Assembly (NCBI GenBank): GCA_047495785.1
Contig: JBLDXI010000031.1
Location: forward strand, 558,001 to 622,000
DNA length: 64,000 nt
Source: Lepidodermella squamata
Taxonomy: Eukaryota > Gastrotricha
Reading direction: 5' to 3'
Made by a program: the position numbers and the translations under genes. Within the stretch, counting starts at the first letter, position 1. Each line of letters opens with the position of its first letter. The notes beneath the pieces were generated by a model. That model saw only the letters and a program-made list of their open reading frames with translations. It searched no databases and was not told the DNA's origin. Below are positions 33,385-42,716 of the stretch, piece by piece.

Positions 33385-33466
33385 CAGCTACGGTAAAACT
33401 ACGGTAGAACTACGGTAGAACTACGGTAGAACTACGGCAAAGCACTACGGTACCGTAGTTTTCCGA
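33368..33466. repeat. CTACGGTA repeat tract, left
   Basis: Tandem ACTACGGTAGA units and inverted copies (TACCGTAG), ending with the palindrome CTACGGTACCGTAG. The stop of the sushi gene falls inside it. A second tract of the same motif lies at 33939-34013. Confidence 0.85.
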
Positions 33467-33589
33467 TGAAAACTTACTTCTCTTGAAAACTAGAAATTTA
33501 ATTTTCGAAAAACTGTCTTGTTTGGAAACTAAAATACTAAAAGCTAAGCTCAAAAAACTAACGCGTGAAAACCACTCATGGGACACTTT

Positions 33590-33688
33590 CGAAAAACTAG
33601 CGTTTCCAAAATTGTGCTTGATAGCTTTTTCGAAAAACTAGCGTTTCCGAAATTGTGCATGATAGCTTTTCCGAAAAACTAGCGTTTT
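33590..33688. repeat. 41-bp tandem repeat, 2.4 copies
   Basis: Units start at 33590, 33631 and 33672 with CGAAAAACTAGCGTTTCC and differ at a few positions. It lies between the two CTACGGTA tracts. Confidence 0.85.
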
Positions 33689-33835
33689 ACTAGCTGCAAC
33701 ATGTGGCAGTTATTGATTGCGCAACAATAGTTACCAATGTTACCAAGTTGCCAATGCTGCAAACTTAGCCAAAGTAACAAAACTTAACAACCAAAAAATT
33801 CCTACATAAGCGCAAAAATGACCAATATTATATGA

Positions 33836-33928
33836 CAGCCAATGGCTCAGTGGAAAGAGTGCCTGTCTTCGTAAGAGATGGTGATAAAGGATTGATGGTT
33901 CAAAGCTCATCACCAACCATCCTTTTTT
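33836..33928 (+). pseudogene. tRNA-Thr-like sequence (probable SINE or pseudogene)
   Basis: The A-box-like TGGCTCAGTGG at 33843-33853, AGAGTGCCTGTCT next to it, a B-box-like GGTTCAAAGCTC at 33897-33908 with a pairing T stem, and a run of six T at 33923-33928 suitable as a Pol III stop. The 5' half resembles tRNA-Thr(CGT). The acceptor stem does not close and the anticodon arm has an insertion, so it is not a functional tRNA. It lies inside a repeat island, as does the tRNA-like sequence at 7649. Confidence 0.5.
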
Positions 33929-33938
33929 CATTTTCCCA

Positions 33939-34013
33939 CTACGGTACCGTAGCTTTACCGTACTCACTACAGTGAGTACGGTAAAGCTACGGTAAGAACT
34001 ACGGTAGAACAAC
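33939..34013. repeat. CTACGGTA repeat tract, right
   Basis: CTACGGTACCGTAG followed by an inverted repeat centred near 33970 (CTTTACCGTACTCACT facing AGTGAGTACGGTAAAG) and more CTACGGTA units. It is the partner of 33368-33466. Confidence 0.85.
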
Positions 34014-34814
34014 GGCACTACTGCTCCGGCTGGATGGTAGCAATAGTCGATCTATATCGGGATCCCCCAGTCATCTCGGCCAGCAAGAACCAAGCGGCCA
34101 TCAATTTTTAACGATGAGATGCCCGCGATAGTGCGATAGTGTCGCGAATTAAGGTGTCGCAAATTTATTTCATAACTAAATTCAACCTTAATAAATTCCA
34201 AGATGAAATTTATCAAGTCCTAATAAAAGTTAAGTACCGTATTTGTTCCTATAGCAGCCCTGGCTACTAAAATTTCAACCTCAAAATTTGGAAAATAATT
34301 GTTGGCAAATCGTTCATTCTTCATTCTTGATGTTTATTTCGAAGACTCCTCAACCTTGGGCTGCTATGGGGGGTTATTAGTGAATGGGCTGTTAGTGGAA
34401 AAAAACGGTATAACGTTTTGTGAGCCAAGGACAGCCCAGTTGAATGTATTTTTCTGCTTATTGTATTGTTTTGATTATTGCATCGATTATGCTTTGTTTT
34501 ACCCAATTATTCTCGGATATGAAGATAAAATGTAAAAAAATGTGTGACAATATCACAATATCAATATCAATATCACAAATTTATCCGGTCTATAACTTTG
34601 TTGTCTTCTCCCACTAGACTTTTCCTGTCTTAACTGAATCTGTGTCGAGTTTATATGTTGTTTTCCCCAGCATTGTCGAGCTGCTCTCTCGCTCTCTTTC
34701 TTTCTCTTGGGCGTAACAGCTTTAAAATCACACAAATAAACAAAATAAACTAGCTTCACATAAATATGGTAGCTGATGTCAGGTCAGCTAACTTAACCAT
34801 GTTTTTCATATTTT
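34014..34814. other. Intergenic, nothing recognised
   Basis: No coding exon is supported; the short plus ORF at 34299 has no recognisable domain. (ATCACA/ATCAAT)-like AT-rich text lies at 34550-34580. Confidence 0.4.
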
Positions 34815-35050
34815 CCCAGTCGAAAAAAGTAGACCATGGGTGGATCTAAATTTGACACTGGGATAGATCGTATGGGTTCGACGCTACGTAGATCCAGTGG
34901 TAAAATTTGGACCTACACAGGATCGATGCCCGTAGATCCAGTCTAATAGATCGACAATAGGTCAGAAAAACAGCTATTTCAGACGAATATTTTGCCTTTT
35001 GGATCTACGTACGATCTACTGAGCTCTCGGTCTACTGATTTTCGTCTGGG
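34815..35050. mobile_element. 236-bp MITE of the CCCAGTCGG family
   Basis: The ends read CCCAGTCGAAAAAAGTAGACC and, inverted at 35029-35050, CCCAGACGAAAATCAGTAGA, matching the ends of the 2.7-kb element at 23518. The interior again has many GATCTA/TAGATC motifs. It sits about 90 bp downstream of the stop of channel gene 3. Confidence 0.75.
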
Positions 35051-35137
35051 TTGAGGAAAAATGTAAAGGAGAACAGGTGAGCATTTATTTAGTTTATAGC
35101 ACAGAGCGCATTGCGAAAAGATGTGGGTCGAGAGGGC

Positions 35138-36724
35138 TTAAGAAAGCATTTTAGAACCATAGTAAAATAAGGGAATGCAACTGAGGCAAAACCCTGCGAC
35201 CGCAGCGATTATGTCGCATAGGCGTATCAGTTTTAAACCGCCTTTCCCATTTGCCCGGGGGCAGACCAGCTTCTTGGCTGAGTCCAAATCACCAGCATAA
35301 CACGCTACCAGAGTGTAAATGGTCAGTAAGAGACATATGACCATGAAAACTACAAGAATATTAATGAGATAAACCTCCTGCGATGTTTTTGGAATTAGAG
35401 AGAAAACCATGGCGAGCAATACCGACATGGATAGATTCACTGTTATGCAGAAGCTTGGCCGATCAGGATGGCAAGGGTCCATTGCCAAGCTGAAGAGTTG
35501 AACGATCATCAACGATATTGTCGGCACGAAGATATTTGCGACGTAGTATTCATATTTCCTTCGAAGAACCAAAGTAATCGTCGCATGGTCAAATCCGCCC
35601 TTGTCGATTACAGATCCATTGAAAGCAATGAAGATCCAAATATCATCGTCTCTAACCGGCGAGTAGTCCTTGCCCACTCCAACAGTGTCGATCCTGATTA
35701 CTGCTTCGCTTCCTATGTTTTCATTTTCAAATTCAAAAGTACATGAGGCTTTATCAAAAGGGAATTTTGTGAAGCTGAATCCGAAGCATAACGACTTGAA
35801 CGGTCGAACACTCGTGACAGTGAATTGGATGCCTGCCTTGCGAAACGGCCTGGCTTTGACAGTCGCTTCGCTATTGAAAGAAGGCTTTAGTTACTTTAGC
35901 TAATATTAGGGCAGAAACAATTACTCTCTGAGAGGTCTGACATCGCCTAAAGCATTGATATGCTGCATATCCGGCCACCAAACTGAATCTGTAGGTATCG
36001 CGAATTGAATTCTGTTGAGCAAACTTTGAGGCATCGCTTCATAGCCCGGCAAAAGTTGTTGCCGGATATCTGGCTGGCATGGCATGACCCACATCATTCG
36101 AAACACCATTGTAGCCGTCATGCTTTGAAAATTCAAAATGGTTATTCATCACTGATCGTTTGAGTCGATGGATAACTCGATGGATTTAAGTTAAATTTGT
36201 GAATGAAGAGGCAAAGGTAAAGGATTCCCGATCCCCATCTTTCACAGTAAAACTAAGCTTAAATCCATTTCATTCACTATGATATTCTCGCTAAAGAAAA
36301 CAAAATTAGATGTTGAGATTCAGCATATAGAAAAAAGTGACTCTGGTCACTTTGTTCTCTATGAGATGCAGTTACCAAATAAAGAAAGATCTTTTCTAGA
36401 AAGACTAGTGATGAACTAGTGAAGGTACCTCATTTCAACATCGCTGACCTCGCTCACTTGCATTAGATCAGCAGAAAGGTAGGTTACAATTGGATCGCTG
36501 TAGTTTCCAGATTTTAGATGCCAAGCTGTTGGCAGATTCATTGCTCTTGCGATAGGGCACAGTCTGAAGAAACGTTCTCGCATGATCAAATCAGGAATGC
36601 CGCTCAACGAAGGGTCATCCACCGAAGTTTCTTCTAGCTTTGTTCCGTTGACAGGAATTGCACTGAAAACTTGAAATGGGATCGAAGCTATTAAAGCTAA
36701 AATCGCAATTGTAGTTCTTAACAT
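35138..36724 (-). CDS. Cys-loop ligand-gated ion channel subunit 3
   Basis: Three exons: 36724-36429, 36122-35925 and 35870-35138, both joins in phase 2; 408 residues. Signal peptide MLRTTIAILALIASIPF. Conserved VWWPDMQHIN, the 14-residue Cys-loop with FPFDKA, DDDIWIFIAFNGS, four membrane segments, pore entrance HPDRPSF, and a short M3-M4 loop ending NGKGGLKLIRL. Exon 2 (198 nt) and exon 3 (733 nt) have the same lengths as in subunits 1, 4 and 5. Exon 3 has no internal ATG before residue 230, so it cannot be found as a free ORF, but the frame is open from the acceptor. Confidence 0.91.
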
Positions 36725-37443
36725 TGCCTCAATGTTTCAAAAAATGTCTTTTCTATTATGCAAAAGCGAATTGTTTACCCCCTAAGAATTTGTAGACGTT
36801 GAATAATTTTTAATGATTTGTCGTTTCTTTCTGCAAGTAGCTTCATGCCGTTTACTTAGCTTCAAGCTTCGCAAAACTAAACAAACAATGGCTAACTAGA
36901 ACCTATGGAATCACGTGCTTCAGCTGAAACATTGTCCACCCAAATGGACGAAGACGAATATCGAGAGTCAGATTCTTCTTGTAATTCTCATCTGCACTGG
37001 GTGTCAGCATTCAACAATTCGAAACCAATTGGGCTGCAGCTTATTCCCCTCGGGGAAATAAACCTACAACCTACAAATATCAAAAATTAACTTTACCCTT
37101 TAGGAATAAAAAGCATCTGGAGAGTTTAACCGAATCAAAATTAATCGAGCCAGTTACCAACAGATTGTAATCTCCTGCTCATCATAGCGACTTGAATTTC
37201 CAATCACATGTTAAACGGAGGAACAAAGCAGTATTTCTTGAGAAATATATCGAAAAATAGATCGATCCAACAATGGTTTAGGGTTATTCATGCAACGAGA
37301 GGTACAATTTGTACATTTAATATATAGAGGAAAAATATAAAAGAAAATTAATACAAAAGTATTTCGTTTTTCTAATATGAGCCAGCACAATTTGCAGTTC
37401 CATAAAAAACGAAGAATGGTCGAGGGTCTGCTGAAATGATGGC
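36725..37443. other. Intergenic between channel genes 3 and 4
   Basis: Nothing recognised. A 61-codon plus ORF at 36905-37090 has no known domain and no splice or start context to support it. The region must hold the promoter of gene 3. Confidence 0.4.
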
Positions 37444-38783
37444 TCACGTTAACATCTTAGAACCGTAATAGATCAAAGGAACGCAACTGAGACAAAATCC
37501 TGCGGCTGCAGCCGTTATGTCGCATAAGCGAATCAGCCTTAAACCACCTTTCCCATTCGCCCGAGCGCAGACCACTTTCTTGGCTGACTCCAAATCACCA
37601 ACATAGCACGCAACAAGAGTGTAAATGGTCAGTATGAAGCAAATGACCATGAAAACCACCAGAATATTGATGAGATAAACCTCCTGCGACGTTTTTGGAA
37701 TCAGAGAGAAAACCATAGCTAAAAGGACTGATATCGACAGATTTACTGTTATGCAGAAGGTTGGTCGGTCGGGATGGCAAGGATCCATTACCAAGCTGAA
37801 GATTTGAACGGCGATCAGCGATAGAGTTGGCACGAAAATATTTGCGACGTAGTACTTATATTTCCTTCTAAGGACTAAGGTACAAGTCGCATGGTCAAAG
37901 CCGCCTTTGTCGATGACAGATCCGTTGAAGTCAACGAAGACCCAAATATCGTCATCTCGAACTGGCGAGAATCCTTCGCCCACGCCAGCATACTCAATCC
38001 GGATCACAGCTTCATTGTCTAGATTTTCATTCTCGAACTCGAATGTGCATGAAGCTTCGTCGTAGGGAAATTTCGTAAAGCTGAAGCCGAAACAGAGCGA
38101 TTTGAACGATCGAACTGATGATATGACGAATTGGATACCGCCCACTCGAAATGGCCGCGCCATTAGGAGCCTCTCACTAATGAAAGAAGATTAAGTAGGT
38201 TTCGAAGCGATTAAGTTGAATGACTTACTCTCTAAGAGGTCTGACATCGCCTAAAGCATTGATGTGTTGCATATCCGGCCACCAGACTGAATCAGTAGGA
38301 ACCGCGAATTGAACTCTATTCAGAATGCTTTGGGGCATGGCTTCATAGCCTGGTAAGAGCTGTGATCGAATATCTGGCTGGCATGGCACGACCCATAGCA
38401 TTTTGAAACCCATCGTAACTGTCATGCTTTGGAATAGATCGCATCATAACATTTCGCCAGCAAGTTTTGCGTTACCTCATTTCAACATCGCTGATTTCGC
38501 TCACTTGCAAAAGGCCAGCATAAAGGTAGGTTACGATCGGATCGCTGTAGTTGCCTGTTTTCAGGTGCCAGGCTGATGGTAAGTTTATTGCCCTCGCTAT
38601 GGGGCACATTCTGAAAAAGCGATCTCGCAAAATCAAATCTGGAATGCCACTCGACATCTCGTCGTCGCCTGAGGTCTCAACTAGTTTTGTACCGTTAAAC
38701 GCAATTTCACTGCGAGCTTGACAGAGGATCGAAGCTGCTACGACTAAAATCGGCAATTTTGAGTCGAGCAGTGGAGCAGTCAT
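37444..38783 (-). CDS. Cys-loop ligand-gated ion channel subunit 4
   Basis: Three exons: 38783-38476, 38426-38229 and 38176-37444, phase 2 joins; 412 residues, introns only 49 and 52 nt. Signal peptide includes LPILVVAASILCQA. The ligand-binding domain has VWWPDMQHIN, the 14-residue Cys-loop with FPYDEA, and DDDIWVFVDFNGS. Pore entrance HPDRPTFCITVNLS. M3-M4 loop of about 28 residues, then LIRLCDITAAAAGFCLSC in M4, close to subunit 3. Intact; probably a subunit of a homo- or hetero-pentamer with its neighbours (inference). Confidence 0.92.
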
Positions 38784-39104
38784 CCTATTGATATGGAAAT
38801 CAATTGTACCTGCTAGCAGACCACGAAAATTCAGGTTGAATGAAATGGCGAATAAGGAGGCGATTCTACCATGGATTTTAACAATTATATTTAGGGGTAA
38901 CGAATTGTTTACCTTGGGAGAGTTTATATCCTTGCAGGTAATTTTTAATGATTTGCAAGTTTTGCTTCACATTTTGTTCGTAGCTTTAAATGTCGTGATT
39001 CAATATGTGTACACAGAATGACGCGTATTTATTTTCGATTCATATAAAATATCCTTCTTCCTGGAAAAACCAGCACGGCTATATACTATCACTTTAAATT
39101 TGAC
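38784..39104. other. Intergenic between channel genes 4 and 5
   Basis: A 320-bp spacer, AT-rich, presumably with the promoter of gene 4 and the 3' UTR of gene 5. Nothing else seen. Confidence 0.4.
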
Positions 39105-40439
39105 TCAGGAAAGCATCAAAGATCCGTAGTGAATGAAGGCGCCGAATGCGATGCAGAAGGCAATAAAAGCAGCTGCTAGGTCGCACAAACGTATGATCCT
39201 CATGCCGCCTCGTCCGTTCGCCCGAGTGAAAACTGACTTTTTGGCTTTCTCCATATTTCCGACGTAGCATGTGATTAGCGTGTAAATAGTTAATATGACA
39301 CAAACCACTATGAAAACGACTAGAATGTTAATTAGATAAACTTCCTGAGAAGTTCTGGGTATCAGCTCGAAGACCAGCGTCATAAGAACGGCCATCGATA
39401 GGTTAACTGTTATACAGAAAGTTGGCCGATCCGGATGGCATGGGTCCATTACTAACCCAACGATTTGGACCAGCATCAAAGATAAACTTGGCACAAATAC
39501 ATTAGCGACGTAGTACTTGTACTTCCGCCTGAGAACTAAGGTACATGTCGCATGGTCATAGCCGCCTTTATCGATTACAGATCCATTGAAAGTAACAAAG
39601 ACCCATATGTCATCGTCTCGAACTGGCGAGTAGTCCTCGCCCACCCCAACAGTGTCTATCCGGATGACGGCTTCGTTACCGAGGTTTTCATTTTCGAACT
39701 CGAACGTGCAAATTGCGTCGTCGAACGGGAATTTTGTGAAGCTGAATCCAAAGCATAGTGTTTTGAAAGGCCGAACGCAGAAGATTACGAGCTGTATGCC
39801 ACCCTTGCGAAAGGGTCGCACTCTTATAAGCGGCTCACTGTTAAAAATGAATAACTAGGTTATTCATGAAAAAGGGATCATCCTACTCTCGGAGGGGTCT
39901 GACCTCGCCTAGGGCATTGATATGCTGCATGTCTGGCCACCAAACTGAATCAGCAGGTATCGCGAATTGAATTCTGTTGAGCACACTCTGAGGCATCGCT
40001 TCATGGCCTGGCAATAATTGTGATCTTATATCAGGCTCGCAAGGCATGACCCAGAACATTCGGAAAATCATGGTAACTGTCATGCTTTGGAAAAAGAATG
40101 GCCAAGAATTTTTGACAAGGAATAGGCCTGTAATGAGAATAATCTTTGTTACCTCATTTCAACGTCACTGACTTCGCTGACTTGGAACAATTCTGCCGAA
40201 AGGTATGTCACGATCGGGTCGCTATAATTGCCAGATTTCAAATGCCAAGCTGTTGGTAGGTTCATTGCCTTCGCGATAGGGCACAATCTGAATAAGCGAT
40301 CTCGCATAACCAGATCGTGAGTGCCACTTAGTAGGGGATCGTCGCCTGAATTAGCTATGAGTTTTGTCCCATTTGTGGGATTTTGACAGGCGACATGGCA
40401 AATATTCGACATAAACACCGCTGCCAAAATATGCTTCAT
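39105..40439 (-). CDS. Cys-loop ligand-gated ion channel subunit 5
   Basis: Three exons: 40439-40153, 40084-39887 and 39837-39105, phase 2 joins; 405 residues. Signal peptide MKHILAAVFMSNICHVAC. VWWPDMQHIN, 14-residue Cys-loop with FPFDDA, DDDIWVFVTFNGS, pore entrance HPDRPTFCITVNLSMAVLM. M2-M3 differs from the others (TLVFELIPRTSQ instead of AMVFSLIPKTSQ), placing an acidic residue near the outer end of M2, and M4 is the most diverged. A small inverted-repeat element lies 50 bp upstream of the start. Confidence 0.92.
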
Positions 40440-40488
40440 AGTTTCTGCGAGTGAAGAAATCGGAGTTTTGATACAGAATAAATATACG

Positions 40489-40763
40489 AATTCCTCCCGC
40501 AGTCATCCCGCAAATCCCGCAGTTCATCATGTGGACGTCCACGTGTATTGCAGCGTGATGAAAATTTCTCTGCATTCTCCCATACAAAAAATAGTGTGCA
40601 TATGTTAATGATTTTGCGAGAAGATGAATGCTTACTCATTGATACTGGCAAAAAATCATGTTTGTAGGGGTATAGCTTATCCCGCACCCTCATCCCGCAG
40701 TCCCGCAGTCATCCCGCAGTCCCGCATCACGTGAACAAACTGCGGGATGCTGCGGGAGGAATT
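40489..40763. mobile_element. 275-bp MITE rich in CCCGCA
   Basis: AATTCCTCCCGCAGTCATCC at 40489 onward faces its reverse complement at 40741-40763 with a single 1-nt gap (24 and 23 bp). Inside, TCCCGCAG repeats occur in both halves. It lies directly upstream of channel gene 5 and could affect its promoter. No ORF and no clear target-site duplication. Confidence 0.75.
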
Positions 40764-42716
40764 TCTAATACATTATGCACTTACTTTCCAAATTTTTCAA
40801 ATTTGATGTAAGCAATTCTCAATTTCATTTCAAGTTACATAGACATCTTATCAATGTCTATGTCTCCTTTGTGCCATGTTAAAAAATCTTCGCACAAGCC
40901 GGAGTCGAATGTTTACATCATCCGAACCTTCAGGCGCGTCATGTACTGGTCTGCATACTTCATATTGTGATTTGTTTGTTTTACTAGTTAATGTTAATAA
41001 GCTGAATATCGGCCGATAATCTCATTCGCCAATTATAAAGCGCTGGAAGCGGTAGAGAAATATCGATTCGGCGAATGTCTCAGACCTGTCTTAGAGGATA
41101 TATGCGCGAAACGAAAGATCTAATTTGTTCCATCTGCTTAAGCCTCGATGTCACTGGTGAGAAATTTTTTAGCTCTTCATTGAGCCTTTTATTGACCTAC
41201 AGGTAATAGAAAGATATGATATTAGGTAATAGAAAGCCTTTATAGAGGTGGGGCAGGCGGCAAAAAGGAACGATACAATCAAATAGCGAAACAGAACCAG
41301 ACTATATGTTGCTTAACCTTGTTAACAATTTTTAAGGTGTCTTGTCTAAAGAGACGTGGCTATGTGTAAATACAAACTTATCAACAACCATTTTTTTGCC
41401 AATTAACCCGAAAAGTTCATTTTACCAGTGTAGGAAGTAGCGGGAGGGATGAGAGGGTTTACCCCCTCTTGGCGAGATGTCGCGCCCCCAAAAATATAAG
41501 CCATCCCCTTGATTGCATTTTCACAATTTTTACCTGGCTGCACTTGCTCAGCTTGGTTATCGATTTTTCTAAGCCTTTAGTATCTGCGAAGAGCATTGAA
41601 TTAGCGATATTTACTCAGGCACTTCAAACTTGCTCAATTTCGTTAAGGGTGAACAAAGAATCCTGCATCGCCAAGTGAGGAGGGATGTAATTCAAACCAG
41701 GGCTGAAAAACCTGCGAAATTTCCCGCGCACTTTCTCAAAATTTCCCGCTAGTTTTGACCCATTCCAGCATTTTTGCATGTTTTGCAGGCCTGCTCTCAG
41801 TGTGCGACTTTCAGGCTCCAGCTCGGCCGGGCCAGACAACAAAATGAGAATTTATCCCACTGTTTGGTTAATTTTGAGAGGTTTTGGACCATGTTTTAGT
41901 GGAAAATCTTCAAAATTTTCTCGCTTCGCTCGCTATTTAGTCAAAATGACCAGTCAGTCAGTTAGTTCTTCCATCCCTGGCAGCTCCGGGATCCAAGATC
42001 GCACCCTGCCTGCTCTAAACAAAAGTCTGGAAAAGCGCGTTGTATCGTCATTTCCTGGAAGTTTTTGGAGCTAATTTCAGTTGTAAATCCGAAACAAATT
42101 TCCTCGCTTCGCTCGTATATTACTCGTATTACTTGTATTGGCTCAAATTAAATGACATTTTCACCAATCCAGCACTTCTGCTTTTCATATTCGAGTCATA
42201 GAGAACGTTCTCTATGGTTCGAGCGAGGATGAAGCGAGGATGGTTCGAGAAGAATGACAGTTTTAGCCTTGAGTAATAGAAGTTAATCTGAGATCCAAGA
42301 TTCATCCACACTGTTTCAATTCGAATCATTTTCAGCGCATTTCCAACCACTGGTTTTGTGAAAAAGCAATAGCTAAAGCTCGCTTCGCTCGCGGTGTTAC
42401 AATTCGTTGTTTCGGAGCATCCCTGCTTCAGAACTATCACTATGTGAGAGGAAAATTCTGAAAGCAAAAAAGTGCACCGACTGGCTAATATGCAGTGAAC
42501 ATTGCTAGCGACGAAGTCGCGAGCGAAAATTTGGATGGGCATCCCCCTTTCGGCGAAAAACCTACTTCCTTCACTGCATTTTACCCCGAAATTGTTTTCA
42601 TCCAGAGTACAATGAAAAAATGAAGCCTAATTAGAATTACAAATTTACATCTGATTCATGGTTTGACTGTGGAATGAATTTACTACAGTGATCGTGGTGT
42701 TTCGTAAGCAATCGTT
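40764..42716. other. Intergenic, no gene recognised
   Basis: About 2 kb with no supportable exon. It holds several copies of a CTCGCTTCGCTCG-like motif (near 41928, 42105 and 42385) and a 20-bp perfect palindrome at 42197-42216 (CATAGAGAACGTTCTCTATG). The promoter of the receptor kinase should be at its right end. Confidence 0.4.

Noticed and set aside
33368-34013. CRISPR-like or satellite array
   Set aside because: Units are too few, irregular and palindromic, with no uniform spacers, in an animal genome.
36905-37090. 61-codon plus ORF between channel genes 3 and 4
   Set aside because: No domain, no paralog in the other spacers and low-information composition.
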